Source of the DNA: Piliocolobus tephrosceles
Lineage: Eukaryota > Chordata > Mammalia > Primates > Cercopithecidae
NCBI RefSeq assembly: GCF_002776525.5
Contig: NC_045448.1
Coordinates: 106,962,270-107,026,269, forward strand
DNA: 64,000 nt
Direction of reading: 5' to 3'
The notes under the pieces are model-generated. The model was not told the DNA's origin and searched no databases. It worked only from the letters and a program-made list of their open reading frames with translations. Positions within the stretch are counted from its first letter, which is position 1, and every line of letters begins with the position of its first letter. Shown piece after piece: positions 11,302-21,867 of this stretch. A program made the position numbers and the translations under genes.

Positions 11302-13841
11302 ACCTGTTGTCTTGTTTGTTTAGAAGGTGCTGGACTCAGGCTCTATCCCATGTGTAGGAAAATACAGAACAACCACACACCGCCACCTGTGGATCTGAGT
11401 ATCACACCAAGAAGGAATTTCCTTGCTCCCAGCCTCAGGGAGATGGGAAGCCCCCGGGATGGATGAGCCTGTTTTTGGCACTTTCTGACTCAGCCTCTGC
11501 TGCCTGCTCCTCTCTGGTGAAACCCAGACTTTGAAGCCTGGTTAATATCCTTGCAGACACATCCCAGTCTCTTGAGTCTCTTCAAGCCACTTGTTTGGCC
11601 CCTTACCTAGTATCCACTTGGGAACAGCAGGGCATGCTTTTACGTTCCCACAACCCTCAGTTTTGTGTTGTGAGTGCCCCCGTTGAGCCCCCGGCTGGCT
11701 TGCTGGTGGACAGTCATGATCATTTGCCTTTGCTTGGTCCCTGCCTGCGGGGAGGAGCGCCACGTGATGCATAAGTAGCTCTGGTGGGCGGATGGTGACT
11801 TAGCTTAAGGTCGTAAAAGTGTTATATATCATCATCTTGTTCTACACATTTTAGCACATCCAAACTCTCTTGAGAACCCTTGGAGAAGGTGATTTGAGAT
11901 GGAACAGAGTGTTTTGAAGCCCGGAGGGGCTGTCGTATAGGACTCCCCCAACCCCCTGCTTCCCGCTGACAATCTCTCAGCCCCAGGAGGTGCCAGGCCC
12001 CCCGCTTCCCTCACCTCGGCGGGCAGATGTTCCTCTGCATGGAAAGTGGGAGCTCTCCTAAGAACCTGTTCAACGACTGTGTTTAGCAGTTGTCTGCCAA
12101 GCCAAACCGCACTCAGCTCTGCTATAAATACCCCACACATGTGCCAGCCTGCCACGCTCCTGCCCCTTTCCCTCCCGGAGCTCGCAGCTCCATGTCTGGT
12201 GTAATGAGCCACTTGCCTCCTCCTGGCACAGAGCTGCAGTCGCACACCATCTTGGATGAGCAGGGGAAAGAATTACACTCAGAAAAACAAATGAACGTCT
12301 GAGGCAGGCAGGGGCCGTGGAGTCCAGAAGAGCCACTTGTGACTGCTGTAATGAGTGTCCCTGTGTCCTCGTGGGAGTGGGAGGCGGTACTGGAGACGCA
12401 GCCACCAGGTCTCGCTCTATTCTGCAAAGAGCTGCTTCCCCCACTACCTCCCGGTTCTCCTAGGATGTGACTGCGGCCTGCCCTTCGTGCTGTGGAACAA
12501 GTCTGTTGTCTCCAGAGGCAGAGTGGGCAGGAAGGATGAGAACTGTGGCCCTTTAAACACATCTTCTTAAGTACTTGGGAACACAAACCCCACCATGCAG
12601 ACTTCAGCTTTTCCAGATGCAGTTCAGCTTTGTGTGGGAGGAAAGCAGAGCTATGTTGTCCTAGATCAGAGCCCAGGGAGCTGCCAGGGCCTCATGTCGT
12701 GTCCCAGACACACCATTTTAACATCTACCTCTGGGCCCCAGAATGTTGGCCTGGCTGTTGACACCATTTCCCATCAGAGGATTCAGAACTCCCTCAAGGA
12801 CCTGACTGACAGCCACAGGGGTGAGTTCTCTGCTGGCTCTGGGAGCAGGCTGGGGACCACCTGCCAAGCCCCTCAGGGCTGGGAAGGCTTTCCTGCTTGG
12901 AGCCCCTACACTGTGTCTTCCTCAGGGTAGGAGGATGGCGAAAATGCTTGGGTAGGTTTCCTGGACTGCTGCTTGTGTCATGGATTGGAGGGTGACCCCT
13001 CTGGGGTATTCAGGAAGCATCAAGGAGGTTCCAGCATCTCCTCCCCAAGGGCACGGCATCCTTCATGGATGCATGGGCCACAAGAGAAACCCCACGGCAG
13101 GCCATCTTCTCCCTGTGGTCCTTCTTGTCCTGGCTCCTCACCAATTCGGAGGCTGTCTTGTGCGAGCTGGCTCCACCCAGGCATCTCTTTTCTGCTGACT
13201 TCCAGGGATGCCTCCATTCAGGGGAACAGATGCCTCTGGGGCTTCTCTTGGGCTACCCACAGCACCTCACAATGGCCAGGGGTCAAAATGAGGGACTCAG
13301 ACATCTGTGCATGGCCCCACCGTGACTGGGCTGTCTCTCTAGTTGCTCTGAGACACGTCTTCCACCATTTCTTCCTAATCTCGGATTTCCTTAAAAGCCA
13401 TCACCATCTCCTATCTAGTGCTTCTGGATTTCTGTTCAGAAAGATGTAGTCCTTCCACAGCTAGGCCATGCAGATCCCCTGGCATCCACCTTGTTGGAAA
13501 CAGTGGCCCTCTGCTCAGTCATGAGACTGGGGAGGGGAAATGGGAGGACGTTTCGGGGAAAGGATGGAGCATGGATATGAATGGGAAGAGGGTGGTGGGG
13601 GAGCTCGTCAGCATCCTCAGAGGGGCTCGTGCCCACGTTGCTACACAGAATGGGCCTTGCCAGGTGCCCCCATCTCCCCCAGGAGCACAAGGGAGGTCCT
13701 TGGGTAGCTGTGCGTGGTCCTCCAAGGCTGTTCCTGCTGTCAAGCCCAGCTGAAGTTAGAGCCTGCTCCGATACACAGGCCTGGCCACTGAAGATCAAAA
13801 GCCTGAAGCTGTTTCCTGGTGCCAGAAGCCTTGGCCACTTG

Positions 13842-14150
13842 GTTTTCTTTTTTTCTTTTTCTTTTGAGACAGAGTTTCACTCTTGTTGCCCAAGCTGGAG
13901 TGCAGTGGTACAATCTCAGCTCACTGCAACCTCCACCTTTGGGTTAAAGCAATTCTCCTGCCTCAGCCACAAGGGATTGCAGGTGCATGCCACTATGCCT
14001 GCTAATTTTTGTTTTTTGTTTTTTTTTTTAGTAGAGATGGGATTTTACCATGTCGGCCAGGCTGGTCTCGAACTCCTGACCTCAGGTGATCTGCCTGCCT
14101 CGGTCTCCCAAAGTGCTGGGATTACAGGCATGAGCCACCACGCCCCGCCA
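13842..14150 (-). repeat. AluS, antisense
   Basis: Flanked by GCCACTTG at 13834-13841 and 14151-14158, with the following TTTTC also shared. A deletion removes part of the left of the second arm ('cctcagccacaagggattgc'). Confidence 0.9.
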
Positions 14151-15417
14151 GCCACTTGATTTTCAAAGGAGCAGCCTAATGCAGAGGCCAAAGGGGGAAA
14201 TACACGACAGTTAACACATTGACAGGGCGTCCTATCAAGCGCAGGGGCAACTGGTTGAGGAGGCAGCTCTTGGTTAAGGCGGCAGTGGTTCTCGTACACT
14301 GTACCTGCCGTCTTTCATCTGAGAACGTCGGAATGCCATACAGATGGTAACTTCGTTATGTTTTCAACTTTTGGGGGAAGATGCGGAGACCTGGGTAGAG
14401 GTCAACGACGTGTCCCTCATAAGGTTAATGAGTATTGAACAGTGTCTCTGAGACAGAAACCCAGTTCCTGGGCGCTGGCCACAGACCCTGGAGCCAGGCG
14501 TGGGACCGATGAAGCTGCTTTCCTCATAGAGTCCAATGGTGGGACCATCAGCTCACTCTAACCTGCTGAGCCCAAGAAGGGAGCAGGGATAACAGGCCGT
14601 TGAATTCCCTGGCTGTGACCCCTTGCTGGCAGCCCCTTGCCGGCAGCTGATCAGGGATCGTCCGATGCTGCATCTCAGAACGGCAGCCGCAGATGCCAGC
14701 AGTTCAGTCAAGTGATTCCTCCGAAGGACACGGATTAGAGGACCCCATTATATTGCCCATGAGCCTGTGGGCCCACAAAGTTCTGGAACTCTGGCCTCCC
14801 CTTCACTTGGGGAGGCTGACATTTCCTTCCAAGGAGGAAAGGGCTTTCCCCCAGCCACACTCCCTCTCCAGCTCAGAGAATACGTGTCACCACCTCACAC
14901 CTTCAACGTTCCTTCTCCCCTTGGCAGCATCTCTCTCCTGCAGATGTTTGTCGTCGACTCTGGCTGCCCATGCTGACAAACCTGAAAACACACCCTCCTA
15001 TGGGTGCACGTGTTGCACGCTCAAGGCTGGGACAAACCAGAGCTCCCCCTCACATACTGGCACAGGCCCAGCCTGTGCCCAGATGTACAAATGCCAGCCT
15101 CACCCATTCAAGTTGTGGCCCTAATAAATGCTGAAATCTGGGAGAAGGACTGAGCCCAGCCCCTGTCTCCACTCTCCACCAAGTTTGGTTTGTTGGCACC
15201 AACTTCCTGGTACTTCAGAGACAGATCTCCTCCTTCCCCTCTGAGGTCAGCGCCAAGTGAAGAGCAGAGACTTCACATGAGCTGTAGGACAGCGCTCTTC
15301 CTCCCCTGTGCCAGGGGCCTGCCTGGAGCCTGCTGTCGTCAGTAGTGTGGTTGTCGCCGGTATCTTCACTTAGCACTGTTAGCAGGAACCTTAAGCCATT
15401 TCTTAAGAGTGGAGAAG

Positions 15418-15725
15418 GGCCGGGCGCGGTGGCTCAAGCCTGTAATCCCAGCACTTTGGGAGGCCGAGACGGGCGGATCACGAGGTCAGGAGATCGAGAC
15501 CATCCTGGCTAACCCGGTGAAACCCCGTCTCTACTAAAAAATACAAAAAACTAGCCTGGCGAGGTGGCGGGCGCCTGTAGTCCCAGCTACTCCGGAGGCT
15601 GAGGCAGGAGAATGGCGTAAACCCGGGAGGCGGAGCTTGCAGTGAGCTGAGATCCGGCCACTGCACTCCAGCCCAGGAGACAGAGCCAGACTCCGTCTCA
15701 AAAAAAAAAAAAAAAAAAAAAAAAA
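15418..15725 (+). repeat. AluYR (Old World monkey-specific), forward
   Basis: Near-consensus young Alu with 'GGCTCAAGCCTG', 'CTAGCCTGGCGAGGTGGCGG' and 'GAGATCCGGCCACTGC'. A 27-base A-tail and duplication TGGAGAAG at 15410-15417 and 15726-15733. Confidence 0.95.
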
Positions 15726-16902
15726 TGGAGAAGTGGGTGAGACAGCAGAGGGGACCCTCACCATGAGCTCATTTAGCATACTGGAAATCAACTGTGTTCA
15801 TTTGGCCACAGAAAGGGTGAAGGTGATCGTGCCCAGGCTCTCATCCTGTGAGTGTGGGCCTGGGAGGGAGGCTTGTGGGAAGGGTGGTGAGACTGCCATC
15901 CAGTAAGACCCACCAAGGCCCCACTAACTAAGCATCTCACCACCCTGTGTGTGGCTTGGTCTTTAAAGGGGGCGGAGCGGGGGATTTTTCTTTCCCCAGC
16001 CCCGGCCTCTAACATCACCTGGTGCTTAGCCAGATCCGGTCCATCACTCGGGGAAATGCCATGCTGGGCTTGTCAGCAGATAGCACATCAGCTCAGGGTG
16101 ACACCTTTGGAGGAGGTTTTCAGGGATGTTTCTATTCTGATTTCCGCCATACTTCCTGTCTTACGAGGCAGCCCCCATGACAGCTACCACGTGGAGCACT
16201 TTGCAGTGTATGCAGGGTCAGCCTTGTGGAGCGGACCCAGGGAGGACTCGAGGACTTTGCGGGGATTGGAAGTGTGCTTTTCTGGTTTCCAAGTGCTGGA
16301 AAACTAAAGCTGGAGGCCTCACCTGAGTGGTAACATGTGGGAGCTAGTCCCCAAGGAGCCCCCCGCATGCATCCCCTGCTCCTAGCGTTCACACGGTTCT
16401 GTAGCTGCCTCCTACACCAAGTTAGGTTTGGCCTGTGTGGCCAGCAGAAGAGATGGGATGTCACCTTCAAGCTTAGGTTATGAAAGGCTGTGGCTCTGTC
16501 CTGGGCACATTCTCGCTCCTTCTCTTTCTCACCGCTGGCTTTGGAGAACCAGTGGCCATATGGAGAAACCCTGCGGAGAGGCCCTGGGGCCTGCGGATCA
16601 GTGACCAGGTAAGTGAGCCGGGAGGCAGGCCCTCCAGCCCAGTCAGGCTCAGGTGACTGCAGCCCCACCCAACACCTTGAGGGCAACATCTGAGGTATTG
16701 GGCACCCTGAGCCAGGACCACCCAACGGAGCTGCCCCTGGATTCTTGGCCCTCAGAGACAACATGAGATCATCTGTGTGGAGGGATTTGCTGTGCCCAGC
16801 AGATGAGCAGCCTCAGGGCAGCAGTGTCCCACCTTGTGCCTCACTCCTGCTCCTGTGCCCTGTCCTGGGTTTCCCATTGTCACTGTTGTTGTCTTACCGC
16901 AG

Positions 16903-16996
16903 AGTGCTTCCAGGCGAGGCTGGCCTGAGTGAGAACAGGGAGCAGGATGCTCCCCAAGAGGTGGCCTTGGACATCAGCCTGGGCCACATCTACAAG
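16903..16996 (+). CDS. FAM178B: FAM178B coding exon 2 of the window
   Basis: This 94-bp exon has a TTGTCTTACCGCAG acceptor and a consensus GTGAGT donor. Its first base completes the split Arg codon (AG|A); 31 codons follow, VLPGEAGLSENREQDAPQEV then ALDISLGHIYK, ending in phase 0. The acidic, Gln-rich first half looks like a flexible linker. The second half (LDISLGHIYK) leads into the helical repeat-like core continued by the next exon. Reading straight on past the donor gives VSRAACLTQGTVGS and a stop, so retention of the intron would truncate the protein here. Confidence 0.93.
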
Positions 16997-17220
16997 GTGA
17001 GTCGAGCTGCCTGCCTCACCCAGGGCACTGTCGGCTCGTAGTTCAGACCCATTCCGCAGCTTCATTCGGGGAGCGTCATGGAGAACCTCTGGCGAGCTCA
17101 GCACCACGGCAGGCACTGTGCTGGCTATAGGCTGGATGCTACAGAAACCGTGTTACGGGAAGCGGGTCCTGATCTAGGCCCCAAGAGGGGGCTCTTGGAT
17201 CTTGCACAAGAAAGAATTGG

Positions 17221-17519
17221 GGCCAGGCGTGGCGGCTCATGCCTGTAATCCTAGCACTTTGGGAGGCTGAGGCAGGCGGATGTTTTGAGGTCAGGAGTTC
17301 CAGACCAGCCTGACCAACATGGTGAAACCCCATCTCTACTAAAATTACAAAAAAGTTAGCAGGGCGTGATGGTGGGCACCTATAGTCCCATCTACTCAGG
17401 ACGCTGAGACAGGAGAATCGCTTGACCTTGGGAGGCAGAGGTTGTAGTGAGCTGAGATGGCACCACTGCAGTCCAGCCTGGGCGACACAGTGAGACTCCA
17501 TCTCAAAAAAAAAAAAAAA
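17221..17519 (+). repeat. AluS, forward (first of a tandem pair in the LTR)
   Basis: Complete dimer, GGCCAGGCGTGG start, A-run 17505-17519. The 5' duplication AAAGAATTGG is at 17211-17220; the matching copy lies only after the second Alu. Confidence 0.92.
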
Positions 17520-17777
17520 CGGACACAGTGGCTCATGCCCATGCCAGCACTTTGGGAGGCTGAGGCGGGTGGATCACTTGAGGTCAGGAGTTGGAGACCA
17601 CCAGCCTGGCTGGTAAAGATGAAACCCCATCTTTACAAAAAATACAAAAATCAGCCAGGCGTGGAGGCTGAGGCAGGAGAATCACTTGAAACCGGGAGGT
17701 GGAAGTTGCAGTGAGCTGAGATTGCGCCATTGCACTCTAGCCTGGGCAACAAGAGAGAAACTCCATCTCAAAAATAA
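17520..17777 (+). repeat. Alu, forward (second of the tandem pair)
   Basis: Slightly shortened Alu directly following the first one's A-tail. The outer duplication AAAGAATTGG recurs at 17778-17787, so this copy most likely inserted into the first one's tail. Confidence 0.9.
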
Positions 17778-17841
17778 AAAGAATTGGAAGCAAATCCACA
17801 GAGTAAAATGAAAGCAAGTTTATTAAGAAAGTAAACTAATA

Positions 17842-18133
17842 GGCTGGGTACGGTGGCTCATGCCTGTAATCTTAGCGCTTTGGGAGGCCAATGCGGGTGG
17901 ATCGCCTGCAGTTCGGAGTTCAAGATCAGCCTGGCCAACATGGCAAAACCCCATCTCTACTAAAAATACCGAAATTAGTTGGGCGTGGTGGCATGCGCCT
18001 GTAATCCCAGCTACTTGGGAAGCTGAAGCAGGAGAATTGCTGGAACCCGGGAAGCAGAGGTTGTAGTGAGCCAAAATCGAACCACAGCACCCCACCCTAG
18101 GTGACAGAGCAAGACTCTGTCTCAAAAAAAAAA
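17842..18133 (+). repeat. AluS, forward, inside LTR
   Basis: Complete dimer, inserted in the part of the LTR just upstream of its polyadenylation signal. Confidence 0.9.
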
Positions 18134-18807
18134 GCAAAAGGATAAAGAATGGCTACTTCATAGGCAGAGCAGCCCCAAGGGCTGCTGGTATAGTGTTTTT
18201 ATGGTTATTTCTTGATCATATGCTAAATAGGGGGTGGATTATGACTTTTCCATGAAAGGGATGAGCAATTCCCAGAACTGAGGGTTCCTCCCCTTTTTAG
18301 ACCACATAGGGTAACTTCCTGACGTTACCATGGCATGTGTAAACTGTCACGGTGCGGGTGGGAGTGTCTTTTAGCATGCCTAATGCATTGTTAGCATATA
18401 ATGAGCAGTGAGGCTGACCAGAGGTACCTCTAGTCATCATCTTGGTTTTGGTGGTATCTGGCCGACCTCTTTCCGCCAACCTCCTCTCTCATCCTATAAG
18501 AACACCTGACCTCCTGGGAGTGCAGCCCAGCAGGTCTCAGCCTTATTTTACCCAGCTCTTGTTCAAGATGGAGTCGCTCTGGTTCAAACACCTCTGACAA
18601 ACACACACTCCACACTTGTGCCTGCCACCCAGGACCCTGCAGGGGCCTCGAATCCTGGCCTCACTGTTTCCTGAGCTCCTACCCAGCATGACCGCGGGGC
18701 TCACAGTACCATCCCTCCTGCCTAAGTGTCTCCCAGGGAACTGGTCCTCGAAGTCCTCTCCCGTTCCCCCACGGCGTGGCCACCCTTGCCCTCTTCTTTT
18801 TCTCTAG

Positions 18808-18984
18808 TTTCTGGTGCTGTGTGCCCAGGCCCAGCCGGGGGCCTACACTGACGAGAACCTCGTGGGACTGATTGAGCTGCTGTGCCGCGCCGGCCTGGAC
18901 ACGGGGCTCCGCCTGCTGCCCAAGGTTGACCTCCAGCAGCTTCTGCTCTTGCTCCTGGAGAACATCCGGGAGTGGCCGGGGAAG
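18808..18984 (+). CDS. FAM178B: FAM178B coding exon 3 of the window
   Basis: This 177-bp exon is exactly 59 codons, phase 0 at both ends. Its acceptor is strong (CTTCTTTTTCTCTAG). It starts FLVLCAQAQPGAYTDENLVG, continues with Leu-rich helices (LIELLCRAGLDTGLRLLPKV, DLQQLLLLLLEN) and ends IREWPGK. The GxYTD turn, the run of hydrophobic helices and the N-I-R-x-W close are the best family signature in the window and match the SLF2 C-terminal domain. The donor AAG|GTACCA is weak at +4 to +6. Skipping or intron retention is therefore possible, and the 216-bp downstream intron is short enough to be retained. The exon lies 208 bp downstream of the end of an antisense retroviral LTR. Confidence 0.96.
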
Positions 18985-19200
18985 GTACCACACGCCCAGA
19001 GCCTGGTCCTCAAACAGCTTCATCACTAGGGACCAGGGTGGCCCCTAGAGTGCCCTGGGTGGGGATGGCAATGCCTGGAGGTTATCGGAATGCCCCTGGT
19101 GTCTGTGACTGCCCACTTACTCCCCTGTGCGGGCTGGGAGGCGAGAGCATTGGGAAGGCAGCGTCCCCATGCAGCCCGTGGGATGTCCCCTCTCCTGCAG
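18985..19200 (+). other. FAM178B short intron, 216 bp
   Basis: The shortest intron in the window, GC-rich and repeat-free, with a weak GTACCA donor and a good CCTCTCCTGCAG acceptor. Retention would add TTPRPEPGP-type sequence only out of frame; in the exon 3 frame it reads VPHAQSLVLKQLHH and then a stop. Confidence 0.85.
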
Positions 19201-19298
19201 CTCCAGGAACTGTGCTGCACCCTGAGCTGGGTGTCTGACCACCACCACAACCTGCTGGCCCTCGTGCAGTTCTTCCCGGACATGACCTCCCGGAGCAG
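19201..19298 (+). CDS. FAM178B: FAM178B coding exon 4 of the window
   Basis: This 98-bp exon has 32 codons plus a split AG. It encodes LQELCCTLSWVSDHHHNLLA then LVQFFPDMTSRS. The acceptor TGTCCCCTCTCCTGCAG is strong; the donor GTGGGT is moderate. The His cluster followed by N-L-L-x-L-V-Q is the same core motif seen in SLF2 (HPHNLLWLVQ, from memory). The predicted structure is two amphipathic helices separated by the His turn. It is followed by the largest intron in the window (18.0 kb). Confidence 0.95.
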
Positions 19299-19850
19299 GT
19301 GGGTGCTGCTCCCCTGCTGCCTCCTCCCTCTCACATGCATCTTTGCGGGTTCTTGCAGGAATCCAGAGTCCTCCCCATCAGCCCCAACAAACCTCCCCCG
19401 CCCAATTTCTAATCCCCAGGAGGGAGAACTAAAAATATAACTCTCTAATGAGTTCTTTACAAATGAAAAAAAAAAAAGCCTAATTTTCTTAACGTGGTCT
19501 TATTAGCAAAACAATTGCCTCGTGCAATTAGCTCCTGCCTGCAGGGCCCCCACTCTCCTTTCTTTGGGGCTCCCTCCCCAGTCTTCAGCTCCTTATTCTG
19601 ACCTCAGCTGAATTATGTCCCCTGATCACCCCATTCCCACTTGCACACTCTCGATTCATCTTTCTGTTTTCTTTCCTGCCTAGCATTTACTCCTGCCAGA
19701 AATTATGTTACTCTTTGTTTCCTTGTTTATGGCTGTGGCTTTCCTCGAAGTCACCTCTACCAGAACAGCTCCTTTGTCAGCGCCACTGCCATATTGTCCC
19801 GGATCTAGAACAGTGCTTAGCGTGCTGTTTAGTGCTCTGTAAATTCTTTT

Positions 19851-20137
19851 TTTTTTTTTTTTTTTTCCGTGGGACAGAGTCTTACTCTGTGGCCCAGCCT
19901 GGAGTACGGTGGCACGATCTCGGCTCACTGCAAGCTCCACCTTCTGGGTTCACACCTCAGCCTCCCGAGTAGCTGGGACTACAGGTGCCCACCACCTCAC
20001 CCGGCTAATTTTTGTATTTGTAATAGAGACGGAGTTTCACTGTATTAGCCAGGATGGTCTAGATCTCCTGACCTGGTGATCTGCCCGCCTTGGCCTCCCA
20101 AAGTGCTGGGATTACAGGCATGAGCCACCGCGCCGGC
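19851..20137 (-). repeat. AluY, antisense
   Basis: Duplication CTGTAAATTCTTTT at 19837-19850 and 20138-20151. A 12-bp deletion removes 'gccattctcctg'. Confidence 0.95.
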
Positions 20138-20152
20138 CTGTAAATTCTTTTT

Positions 20153-21235
20153 GAATGAATGAAGTGGGTAAACAAACTCAGCCAAGGAGGAAATAAGGCC
20201 CACTGGCTGGATCTGGCCCTGCTTCTCTCTCCACCTTCCTTCTCCCACTTTTGGCCACAGTCTTACGGAATTGCCTGCCTTTCCCAGAGCAGACCACTCC
20301 CATCCACTTGCCTCCCTCTTCTCTCTCCATCTTCCCTTCTCTTTCTGGGCCTGTCCGTTTGCACCTCCTCCCTAGAATGACTCCCTTCCCACCCCCTCAC
20401 CTTTGGCAGACACCTCTGTGTTACCCTCCACTGGGACCCCTTCCCTTCCCCTGCCATGTTCCGAGGGTGGTTTCTGGGAGCCAGCTTGGAGTTCGAATCG
20501 CCTCCCACCCCAGGGCCCAGCCTCATGGAGGCTCTGCTTGTTGACTAAGTTACCTTCATGTCCTGGGCTCCACTTCAGTGCTGGGCAGGGAGTCCCATCT
20601 CTTTCCCTCTTTCCTGGGAATCTGGCTGGCAGAGAGGCAGGCTGTGCACAGTTGGGAGAGGGGGCAGGTTTTACCCTCTCTCTGAAAGAATGGGACTTCT
20701 GGAAGCTCTGTCAGAGGCCTCTGGGGGCTTCCGTCGGGGAGGCTGCCTGCAGCCCGGCAGCCTGGGATTTCTTCTTGGAATGGAGAGGCCGACCCTGCCT
20801 CCTGATTCCCTGTTCTCCCCAGACTGCCCATCCAGTCTGCTGTGCCGGCTGGAAATCACAGTCCTAGAGGTTTCTGCCATCCCCACCTGTTACCCGTTTC
20901 ATCCCTAAATCCTGTCCTTTCTGTCTTCTGTATCCTAAACCCTCAATCCAACTCTGTGACAGCCAGGACCGTGTCTGGCTCACGCAAATCAGTCACCTCC
21001 TTTCCTGCCTTCATCCCACCGGCTCAGCTGGAGGGTGGCAGCGGCCTTTCTTCCTCTTCCCCAAAGTCTGTTTGCTCTGTAGATACCTGTGGGTTCCTGT
21101 GATGATCATGTCTCTGCCTTACCATGCTGCCCATTGCCTACGGGGCCAGGCGCAAATTCTTAGGCTGGCCCCCAGGCCCCCTCGTCCACCTCATCCAGCT
21201 AGTTTCTCATTTGCTCCATCCAGGGCATGGTGTTT
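20153..21235. other. Unique pyrimidine-rich intron sequence
   Basis: No recognised repeat. C/T-rich on the + strand, so several frames stay open by composition; none resembles a known protein. Confidence 0.55.
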
Positions 21236-21330
21236 GTGATTGTTTTTCTCACACATACACACAATAAACCTCACTCTTTTCACAGCTGCATAGTATTTCC
21301 CTAGTGTGTGTGCCATTATAGTCTCCTAAT

Positions 21331-21867
21331 ATAGCAGGACGAGTCACAGACAAGAACCCCTCAGATACCAAGTTGTGGAAGGAAAGGGCTTTATTCAGCT
21401 GGGAGCATGGGCGAACTCACGTCTCCAAAAACCGAGCTCCCTGAGTGAGCAATTCCTGTCCCTTTTAAGGGGTTACAGCTCTCTTTTTTTTTTTTTGAGA
21501 CAGAGTCTCACTGTGTCGCCCAGGCTGGAGTGCAGTGGCCGGATCTCAGCTCACTGCAAGGCCCACGTGAGAGGGTCATGATGGATTGAGCAAGCTGTGG
21601 GTCCGTGACCAGGGGCTGCATGCACTGGTAATGAGAATGGAACAGAACAGGACAGGGATTTCCACGGTGCTTTTCCATGCAATGTCTGGAATCTATAGAT
21701 AACATAACTAGTTAAGTCAGCGGTCAGTCTTTTTAACTACCAGGCCTGGAATGCAGCACTGGGCTGTCTGACTACTGATTTCATTTCTGTCTTTTCTTTA
21801 AACTCCTACTTTTCCTTTGAGGCAGGAATTGGGCGTAAGATACTATGAGGGGTGGTGTCCTCCCTTA
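21331..21867 (-). mobile_element. Class I-type retroviral solo LTR, antisense, inside L1
   Basis: The minus strand shows a promoter-like CCCTTAAAAGGGA region, an AATAAA signal ('ctgaataaagccctttcctt') and a U5 ending 'gactcgtcctgctat'. Five-base direct repeats CTAAT at 21326-21330 and 21868-21872 bound it. A truncated Alu interrupts it at 21484-21560. The terminal TG and CA appear mutated. Family not assigned; no retroviral gene present. Confidence 0.8.
21484..21560 (-). repeat. 5'-truncated AluY (Old World monkey type), antisense
   Basis: Carries 'gcagtggccggatctcagct'. Only the 3' end of the element is present. No convincing target duplication. Confidence 0.85.

Larger units (their letters stand above)
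10964..16902 (+). other. FAM178B intron, 5.9 kb
   Basis: Intron between the first two visible exons. It holds antisense Alus at 11000-11301 and 13842-14150 and a forward AluYR at 15418-15725. The Alu-free stretch 11302-13833 and stretches 14159-15409 and 15734-16902 look unique. Positions 14693-15124 are open on the + strand for 143 codons and are followed by an AATAAA at 15123-15128. I recognise no protein in that stretch and see no acceptor/donor pair, so I do not call it a gene. A pseudo-donor (CAGGGGTGAGT) at about 12818 has no matching exon. Confidence 0.75.
17151..18599 (-). mobile_element. Endogenous retroviral solo LTR, antisense, interrupted by three Alus
   Basis: The minus strand starts TGTCAGAGGTGTTTGAACCA at 18599 and ends GTAACA at 17151, the TG...CA ends of an LTR. 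It includes a polyadenylation signal (AATAAA on the minus strand, 17819-17824) followed by a short R/U5-like end. Removing Alus 17221-17777 and 17842-18133 leaves roughly 0.6 kb, a normal LTR length. There is no internal retroviral sequence on either side. I do not assign the family name. A clean target duplication is not evident (flanks AACCG and AACAC). Confidence 0.85.
16997..18807 (+). other. FAM178B intron, 1.8 kb
   Basis: Four fifths of this intron is one antisense LTR (17151-18599) interrupted by three Alus. The remaining sequence is 16997-17150, which is unique, and 18600-18807, which is a pyrimidine-rich stretch leading to the next acceptor. Confidence 0.85.

Noticed and set aside
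13581..14159. 192-codon + strand frame
   Set aside because: Its second half is the antisense Alu at 13842-14150; the first half has no resemblance to known proteins.
16132..16764. Minus-strand frame of 210 codons
   Set aside because: GC-rich intron antisense, no homology recognised, no splice or promoter support.
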